NCBI GenBank assembly: GCA_905178155.1
Contig: CAJINV010000015.1
Coordinates: 734,387-798,386, forward strand
DNA: 64,000 nucleotides
Source: Amoebophrya sp. A120
Taxonomy: Eukaryota; Sar; Dinophyceae; Syndiniales; Amoebophryaceae
Direction: 5' to 3'
How positions within the stretch are numbered: the stretch's first letter is position 1; the number at the start of each line of letters is the position of its first letter. The notes under the pieces are model-generated. The model was given only the letters and a program-made list of their open reading frames with translations, was not told the origin of the DNA and ran no database searches. Below, in pieces: positions 57,101 to 64,000 of this stretch. The position numbers were made by a program, and so were the translations under genes.

Positions 57101-60100
57101 GAAACTTTCCTCGCATTCGAATTCGCTTTCTCTGCGAGGGCAGCGGCTGAAAATGATGTTGGCCCGTTGAGCTGCAGAGCGGTTGCAGGAGCTGTCAGCG
57201 TAGTAGTTCCAGAAGATTTCATCTTCGATGTCGCAAGAAGGTCGATGTCAACGTCTTTTTCTACTTCCTTGCTGTTCTTGTGCTCGAGGACATGATCTGC
57301 GCTATTTTTACTACGCGCCCCGCCCTCCAAAAGTAGTTCCTTTTTTCTTTTCTTCTCTTCCTCCTTCCTCTTCGCTTCTTCGGCCTTTTGTCGTCGCAGC
57401 TCTTCCTTTTTCTTTTGCTTGATCTGGTCCAAATACGCGTTTAGCCGCCTTCGGTTCACGGACCGAAACCCGCAGTGACTGTTGGAGCGGAGCTTCGCCT
57501 GTTTCCAGCCCAGGTAGCAAGTGAAAGAAGAAGGCTTATTCGGCGAGGAGGAAGTTGATGATGAAATTGAACCAAAACCGGACGAAGCCGACGTGCCGGC
57601 CTGTGTAGTAGAAGATGACGTCGCACAAGAACTTCTTCCGTCACTGCAAAAGTTGACAATCCCTTGCCGCCAGCTGAGGTCAACAGCAACCTCGTTCTTC
57701 TCCATCAAAACAGGTTCCAGCCTGGACTTCTCTCCCCCTTTGTTCCGTTCCCGGTTCCAGGTTTCCAGGTAAGAGATTTTCTCAAAACTGGAGAAGGAGT
57801 GGCTCCGCGGCAAGTAGCGCTTCTCCCGGTGCTCAAAAGCGTTATACTCGCTGTAAAAAGGATCGTCTTCGATAGCGGCTCTTTCCGCTGCTTTGTCCTG
57901 TTTCTTCTTGGCGGCATTTTTCTTGTCACCATCTGCATCTTCATTTTCATCGGCCTCGTTTTTCTTCTTGTCAGAGGCAACTGCAGCCACCGTTCCTGAC
58001 GAAGCTGCGCCGGGTTCTTCATCTTCTTCATCTTCTCCACCTGAATTTGCTCTTCCTCGCCGATGATCTTGATGCCGATCGCTTTTTCCTTTCTTCCCCC
58101 GGCCTTTCCTGCCCTTCCCTTTACCCTTGTTCCACGAGTTTTTCCCTTGTCCTTTTTTTCCACCTTTTAACTTGTTCTGGAGTGCGCGCGGCAGGTGGGC
58201 TAGGTCGAAGATGTCCTGGGGTTCGTGCTCCTGGTCATCTTCGTCCTTCTCAGAACCGCTGGATTTTGTCGGCTGTGAGGAAGGGTCTGTGTCTGAAGAA
58301 TCTCCCACCTCTCCTCGCTGCCGCTTGTTGTCCTTCTTTCTGGTAGAAGTGCTTCGGCGCGTCTTCGTTTTCCCTCCTGTAGCGTCACTTTCTTCCGACA
58401 CAGAAGGTGATACTGAAGCAGTAGAAGTTTTTGATGTTCGTGATGCACAGTCTTCACTGTGGTCAACATCCTCGCCTGCTGCCTTCTCTTTATCCACGCC
58501 AGACGAGTGGTCGCGCAAGCCCATTTTCTTCAGCGCCTTCTCGAAATCGGTCTCGTCCTGGCCGCTCGGTGAATCCAAATCATGATCTTGGTCGTCGTTG
58601 AGTTCCGCCCAGGCTTTTTCCAACTCGATAAGGTCTCCCTGAATTCGCTTGAACTCTTTCCGCAGTTCTTTTTCCTCCTCACCACCGAACCTTTGCGCAT
58701 AGTCCTCCTCATCCGATTCCGTGGACGGGGATTTCGATCGGGCAGTAGAAGAAGTAGAGGAGCCTGAACTAGTAGAGGACGACCTTGAAGAGGACGAGGA
58801 GGTTCTTGGGGTGGACAACTTCGAGTTATTAGGGGACCTCCGTGAGCAGGAGGGCGATCTTCTGTCAGAATCTTTGTCTGAGCGTGAACAAGCGCCTTCT
58901 CTTCTGCGTCCTCTACTCCTGTCCAAAGTAGACCGTCCCCGACGAGAAACAGCAGATTTTTTCGACGCTCCTGCGCCGTCTTCTTCCGAACAAGTAGATT
59001 CTCCACTACTTCTAAACCCGCCCTCTCTTATCAACTGCCGCGCTTTCTTCATCGTTTCTCTTTTCCGGGTCTTTTTGGCTTTCCTTTCCAGCATCCTTTC
59101 CGTCTTGCGGATTTCTCGCTGCCGGAGACGCTCAATTGCTCTGGCCGATAGAATTCCGGCTAAAGCGGTCTTTTCCCAAATTGTATCCACAGGAAATTTC
59201 CCGTACACATACAGCTACAGATCCAGATGCGGTCTCTGCATGACAAAACTTGGCTTCGATCCTAGTTTAGCATGACAAGTTTTACGCTCCAAATTGGTAG
59301 AATTTGTGATGCATGTTGTACATGAACGGGAAATTTGTATTGCATAAACTGATTTTTTCTCTTCGAATTCTGCTTGTTTTTCCTTCACAGCTTTTTCCAA
59401 TGCTCTCCTCTTCTCGTTTTCCAATTCGATCCACCTCGACATTTCCTCGTTCTCGACCATCCAATCGTCGATTTTCGCGAGCGCACGCTCCAATTTCTGT
59501 TCCACCCGGCTCCGCATCCCGGATTCGATCAGTGGGCCGCAAATCAAGACATTTGATCTTTTCAAAACGATAAACTTATCCAAGAAGAAAAACCGCTCAG
59601 ATTCCGACCGGATTTCGCTGGAGTCTAGCGCGACCGTGACGTATTCTTCTTCGTAATAATCGTGCGCGGGATCCTCGGAAAAGTAAATTGCCGTCCGCCC
59701 GAGCCGGCCCTTCAATTCCGGGAACTCTTCGCACTGGAGAATGTAGCACAGCTCCTCCGTCATCTTCAGAGTTGACATCCTGCCCTCCCTTAACTGTAGC
59801 AGAAACTGCTCCGCTTCCACGTGTCGCATTTTATTGAACTGAAACCTCCGGCAGAACAGCTCCTTCAATTCCACCCTGACTGTATAGGGCTCCAAAAACG
59901 GCGACTTCGTGTGGCATCTCGCTTTCCGCCCCTCGCTACCCTCCCACATCACTTGCGCCATGCAGTCTGCGCGGAAGTGGCCGACTGGATACGCGTTCGC
60001 CACGTCGAATTCCCGCCAGTATTCGTAGCAGAAACAAGGCTCGAAGGCGGATATGAAGTGGAACCAGGTCGCGTCACGGAGAAAAGGATTTCCACCGAAG

Positions 60101-63100
60101 AGTAACGGCCCCTTGTGATCCGGCTGCAGCCAGATCCGGTGATCAAACTCTCTTTCTCTTTGCAGGTGTCGCCAATTTTGCATCATTTTGGTTCCCATCG
60201 ACTGTTTCAATTCTGGCGGGAGACCGTCTAACGCTTCCGAGCCCGGGAAGTGGTAATCCTTCTCCAAGTGGAGTTTGTATTCGTGAAAATTCTCTTCGTT
60301 CAGCTCTGTGTTCAATTTTTCGCTCGTTCCAGGTGGGACGGGGAAAGAGTAGCCATTCTGGTCGTTAAAGTGATCAGTTGCGGTGATGGATTTTTGCCTC
60401 TGAAGGTCTGCCTGGAGCATGCGCTGCCAAGATGATTTTTGGGACAACTTTCGTGTTGGCGCTGACGTAGTTGTTGGTACAGGCCTGCAGAGAAGTAGGT
60501 CCTCTTGGTCTTGCTGATCATTTTCGATGTCACTTAATGCTTTTTTGCCACCTGGTGCTGCTGTTTCGGCAAACCTCACCCTCTTTGACCGCTTCACCTG
60601 GTCTACTTGGAGCTCGGCCGGCTGTCCCGCGGTTGAAGCATCAACCCGCCTTTCTCCCCTGCCATGCTGGTCTCTTCGCTCTCTCTTGCGGCGGCGGCCT
60701 GCTCTCTTGCGGCGCCCGATGGAGGAGCTATCGAGGTTATTTTCAATATCCGCCAGCTCCAAATCATCCCTTGTGTTTTCTTCATATTGCGGCTCCGCCC
60801 CAAGTTGCTCGCGCTTCTCCCGGTCCGTCAGAATGCGCCTGGTGTGGTCGATAATCCCGAACCTCTCCCTAAATTCCTCCGAGAAGACAAATTGATTTCG
60901 GTTTGCGCCAAAGTTGTGCAGGAAATCTTTCTGCGTCTGCTTTTCGTCGTCCTCGTCGTCGTCGTCCCCAATCATAGCACAACAAGTCCACGACCTCCCG
61001 GCTGCTTCCTCCGCTTCGAATAGCTGCTCGTACTTCGAAAGCTCACTCATTTTGTCGAGAACCAGGGATTTGAAGCAGTTTGAAGCGGTTGACCCCAATT
61101 GGGTGAATTTTTCCGCGTTTCGTCTTAAGAAGGCCCACCAGGAGGAAACGGGGACCAGATCTTGTTCACCCGAAGCGGCTTGCGAAACTCTGCCCGGCTC
61201 CGTGGTCTGCGTCGTCGAAGGTGGAACAGCGGTCGTCGCTGAGGTTGATGTTGATCGGCCGCCGTGGTCTGCACGGCCACAATTCTTTATCTGCATCGCC
61301 TCTATCTCCTCCAACAACCGGTCCGCAATGTCCGTCCGTTTCTTCCGCTCCGTCTTCCGATACAACTGCTTCACTTTCTCACAGTTCGGAAACTGGTCGA
61401 GGAAATCCGTCTCGGTAGGGTCAAGCAAGAGGTACTCTTTCGCTCGCAACTTGGAAATAACAAGCTCGACTTTCGGAAGCAAATTCCTAACCGCGTTGGC
61501 GCCGAGGGAGGGGAAGTTTGTGGTGACGAAACGCTCGAAGTGGTGGAATTTTTGGTAATCTTCTACGCTGGAGGACGACACGGACACTTCCGCGTGTTCC
61601 TTAGCAGCTCGCTCCCCTTTACTCCGGTCGTGAAAATGGGGGATGACTTCCAGCCGATTGGTCTCTGGGTTGAAAACCCAAGACGTCTTCATCCGCTCCT
61701 TATTTCCCTGTGACACCCCGCCAAAATTCCGCATGAACAACCGCATATCTTCCGCACTCAGGGCCTGCACCGAAATTTTTGAGATGCCGGGAATCATGAT
61801 GCTTGCCGGGGCATGATCATCGTGGGGAGCGGTTATTTTTCTAGCAAAACTGTCCTCAACGCCGCCAGATGAAGAAGAAGACTGATGCTCTTCTTGCGAC
61901 GTCGTCACCCATTGAAAATCCAAACTCTCGGCCAGATTGCTGTCTTCTTGGCTAGTGCCAGTGCGAGTGCCAGCAACTGGATTAAAAACACAACTCTCTT
62001 CCCTTTTCCGGCTCTTCCACGACATATTGAATTCCATCGTCCCAATTTTGCACTTTGTGCTCACGATCTCCGAATTCTGCCATGCCCGTGCCTCCTCCAT
62101 CGGCTTAATCAGCTCCCCCCGGCTATGGAAGCGTCAGGTTTGAAATCGACAAAGTTGAAATGATTTGTCATGCATAAAATGGATACCAGTCGGAAGCCCA
62201 ATTTCCAAGCGGCGCATGACAAATTTTCGGAGCACCGGAATCCAATTTGTCATGCTGTTTGGGCACAGAAGACTGCTTTTGTCATGCTTCTTTAGCAGCT
62301 CTATCCCAAACCCTAAATAGGCGCACAATCTGCCTCACTTGTCATCCCGGCAAGACAGGCACTTCACGCCTTGCATTTTATGCATGACAAATCATCTCAA
62401 CTTTGACGATTTCAATCCTGACAGATCCATACCGGCCGTCGGTGAAAACGTACTCGATCAAATCGTTTTTGTCCTCAAAGTATGCATTGCAAAAATGTCT
62501 GGCTGGTCTGAAAAAAGGCAAGGTTTGTCATGCTCGGCCAGCATGAGTCTCATGTCTGTCATGCATCAACGCAGTATGACATGCAGAATAGGCAGCACGT
62601 AGCAACTGAAAAATTTGTCATGCTTGGCCGGCAATTGAGATGTCCTCATGGTTGTTCAACCCGCATCACAAGTTTATTCCAGTAGAAGCCCCGGACATAT
62701 TTGCAATGCATACGAAGAAGTCCTGTTTCTGTGTCCGATTGAAATCTTTCTTGTCGATGTTCACGGCGTGGAAGTGCTTTCCGCTGTACACGTACGGTTT
62801 ATGCAATACAAATTTCCCGCACATGTACAAGATGCATCACAAATTTCGCCAATCTGGAGCGTAAAACTTGTCAGGCTAAACGAGAATCGAAGCCAAGTTT
62901 TGTCATGCAGAGACCGCATTTGTACGTGTACGGGAAATTTATTGTGAATACGGTTTTGGATTATCACATTCCATATCAGAGTCGAACTTCGGGTCTTCCG
63001 CTAGATCTACCACGAAGTTGTGCTTTTCCAAATTTTTTTCCGCTAGTTCTTCCAAAATTGAATCGTCGAGTGTTAACCGTTTTTGTTTGACAAGCTTGAG

Positions 63101-64000
63101 GTTCCATTTTCTCAACTTCTCATTGATGTACTCCTTGTTCCCCCGATCCCGTTTTTTGTACTTTTTGATCAGCTTTTTCTTTTCCTTTTTCAACTTTTTC
63201 GCATAATATCGCTTGAAGTCTTCGATCCACAGTTTCTTCATCAACGTCGTGGTCGTGTGGACGATATCGTGTGCAAAAGTAGCGTACGACTAGTATCAGT
63301 ATGATGAATCGCAAGGAAAATCAAATTTGTAATGCGGATTTTCCTTGGCAACTAGATTTGTAATGCAGAAGTGCAATTAGTACGAGTACGATACTTTTGC
63401 ATTGCATAGACGAGTTCCCAACAGGCTTCGGTGTTTGGGATGAATTTTCGTGTGGATTTCTTCGTCCTCGGGTCGTAGAAATCCTTGTACCAGTGGAAAG
63501 ATGTGGAAAGAGGGGCTACGGCGTCTTCATCGTCTGTGGGTGAAGGAGAGGAAAACGGCTGCTTCTGCTTTTTCGGTTGCTTCTGCTGTTTCGCTTTTTT
63601 CTCACGCCTCGACGGTCTAGTCGTGCTGCTGGTGGATGATGTCGGTCTAGCCTTCGGCATAGTGCTGGGGGCACCCGTACTAGTTGTCGCTGCAGACTCT
63701 TCGGGTGGTCGTTTCTGCTCCACTTCAGTGTCTTCTGCATTTTGGCCCGGATCCTCCTTCGACTGATTTTCATTTCCCGTGCCTGCCAGAAGGAGAACTT
63801 CTTCGTCCTCCTGCTCCGTGCCCGAAGCATCATCATCTGCTGCTTCGCTGCTTTGTGTTTGCTCCTGCACCACTTGCTCGTCAAAATTGCAATGATAATC
63901 CTTTTTCCAACCCGCAGCCAGCATTCGGCGCTCTAGCAGCATCGGATTCAACTCCAAATCATGATCACTTGCCCGCTCGTACAACGGCGAAGAAGAAGAT
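51173..64000 (-). CDS. Giant charged protein with zinc knuckle, N-terminus beyond the window
   Basis: The frame is open at the right edge. Removing seven elements and two GT-AG introns (53924-54098, 51723-51911) leaves about 3,695 residues in this window, or 38 more if the small element at 56808 is retained. All junctions keep frame. From the N-terminal side: acidic Ser/Thr-rich exon with FHWYKDFYDPRTKKSTRKFI; a Lys-rich helix (KRYYAKKLKKEKKKLIKK); a folded-looking block about 800 residues long (GGNPFLRDATWFHFISAFEP, CYEYWREFDVANAY); long Arg/Ser and Asp/Glu low-complexity; a Lys/Gly-rich KGKGKGRKGRGKKGK; one CCHC zinc knuckle (CLNCGSHVHEAKDC); Ala-rich and coiled-coil stretches; and a Lys/Arg-rich block (KKKRREQRKREKLEKLSRKQ). 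RNA- or chromatin-linked scaffolding would fit, but no family is recognised. It may be more than one gene, though frame continuity argues for one. Confidence 0.7.
54321..54556. mobile_element. IE-6 element in giant gene
   Basis: Repeat ATCTT both sides. Ends TATGGTGTTCTCAAACG / CGTTTGAGAACTCCATA. Joins EYTSKFK to MSQPHRTAL. Confidence 0.93.
56808..56916. mobile_element. IE-8 miniature element, in frame and stop-free
   Basis: 109 bp with ends TATCCCCTGAAAAT, an inner pair CCATCCCCATCCA, and repeat GCTTT both sides. Element plus repeat is 114 nt (38 codons) with no stop on the gene strand, so the frame stays open whether or not it is removed. Confidence 0.93.
59184..59346. mobile_element. IE-4 element in giant gene
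   Basis: Flanks AATTG and AACTG (4 of 5). Joins FEEKKSV to WEKTALAG. Confidence 0.91.
62124..62431. mobile_element. IE-3 element in giant gene
   Basis: Repeat CCGGC both sides. Joins YVFTDGR to GELIKPME. Confidence 0.93.
62481..62712. mobile_element. IE-1 diverged element in giant gene
   Basis: Flanks CAAAG and CGAAG (4 of 5). The stem has drifted (ATGTCTGGCTGGTCTG on the left, CCCCGGACATATTTGC on the right). The exon to the left is about 44 nt. Joins KQDFF to EDKNDLI. Confidence 0.87.
62800..62950. mobile_element. IE-4 element, opposite orientation, in giant gene
   Basis: Repeat CGGTT both sides. TATGCAATAC end is on the left, so the element is inverted relative to the other six IE-4 copies. 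Joins CDNPKP to YVYSGKHF. Confidence 0.93.
63265..63408. mobile_element. IE-2 element in giant gene
   Basis: Repeat GACGA both sides. Joins EACWELV to HTTTTLMKK. Confidence 0.93.

Overview
This is nuclear DNA of a protist. Every well-supported gene lies on the minus strand, and coding exons are split by 51 inserted elements plus about 15 short ordinary introns. The gene set is eukaryotic: kinesins, the transcription elongation factor SPT5, an SLC41/MgtE-type magnesium transporter and a UDP-glycosyltransferase. One-directional gene order, very short gaps between some genes and mass-produced introns with inverted-repeat ends point to a dinoflagellate relative. Introner elements and non-canonical introns are known from the parasitic syndinian Amoebophrya, which is my best guess; this is inference, not proof.

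Layout, left to right (all genes read right to left): a partial Ser/Thr-rich reading frame at the left edge; a 724-residue low-complexity protein (794-2968); a TerD-like protein (3688-6030); a UDP-glycosyltransferase (6461-9429); a one-helix membrane protein (9468-9851); a kinesin-like protein with a degenerate motor (10578-16223); a 3 kb non-coding stretch with a GC-rich island; a large multi-spanning membrane protein (19374-25011); SPT5 (26755-37015); a kinesin-9 (38389-44517); an MgtE-type transporter with a His-rich tail (45230-48439); 2.7 kb without a clear gene; and one giant gene (51173 to beyond 64000) encoding at least 3,690 residues.

The main discovery is a set of 53 elements in nine families (called IE-1 to IE-9 here). 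All begin TAT and end ATA (a few copies have one base changed), carry inverted terminal repeats and are flanked by 5-bp direct repeats, identical in 39 of 53 cases by eye. Removing each element plus one copy of its 5-bp repeat restores the reading frame in every gene. The total coding lengths then become exact multiples of three: UGT 847 residues, kinesin-like 935, membrane protein 1186, SPT5 1341, kinesin-9 854, transporter 734. At nearly all sites no choice of cut inside the 5-bp repeat gives GT-AG ends, so these introns must be spliced non-canonically or removed in some other way. The families share almost no end sequence, yet all contain the same short motif GCATNACAA in both orientations. 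Three copies carry a further nested GC-rich element about 0.8-0.9 kb long.

No transposase, tRNA, rRNA, spliced-leader gene or CRISPR array was seen.
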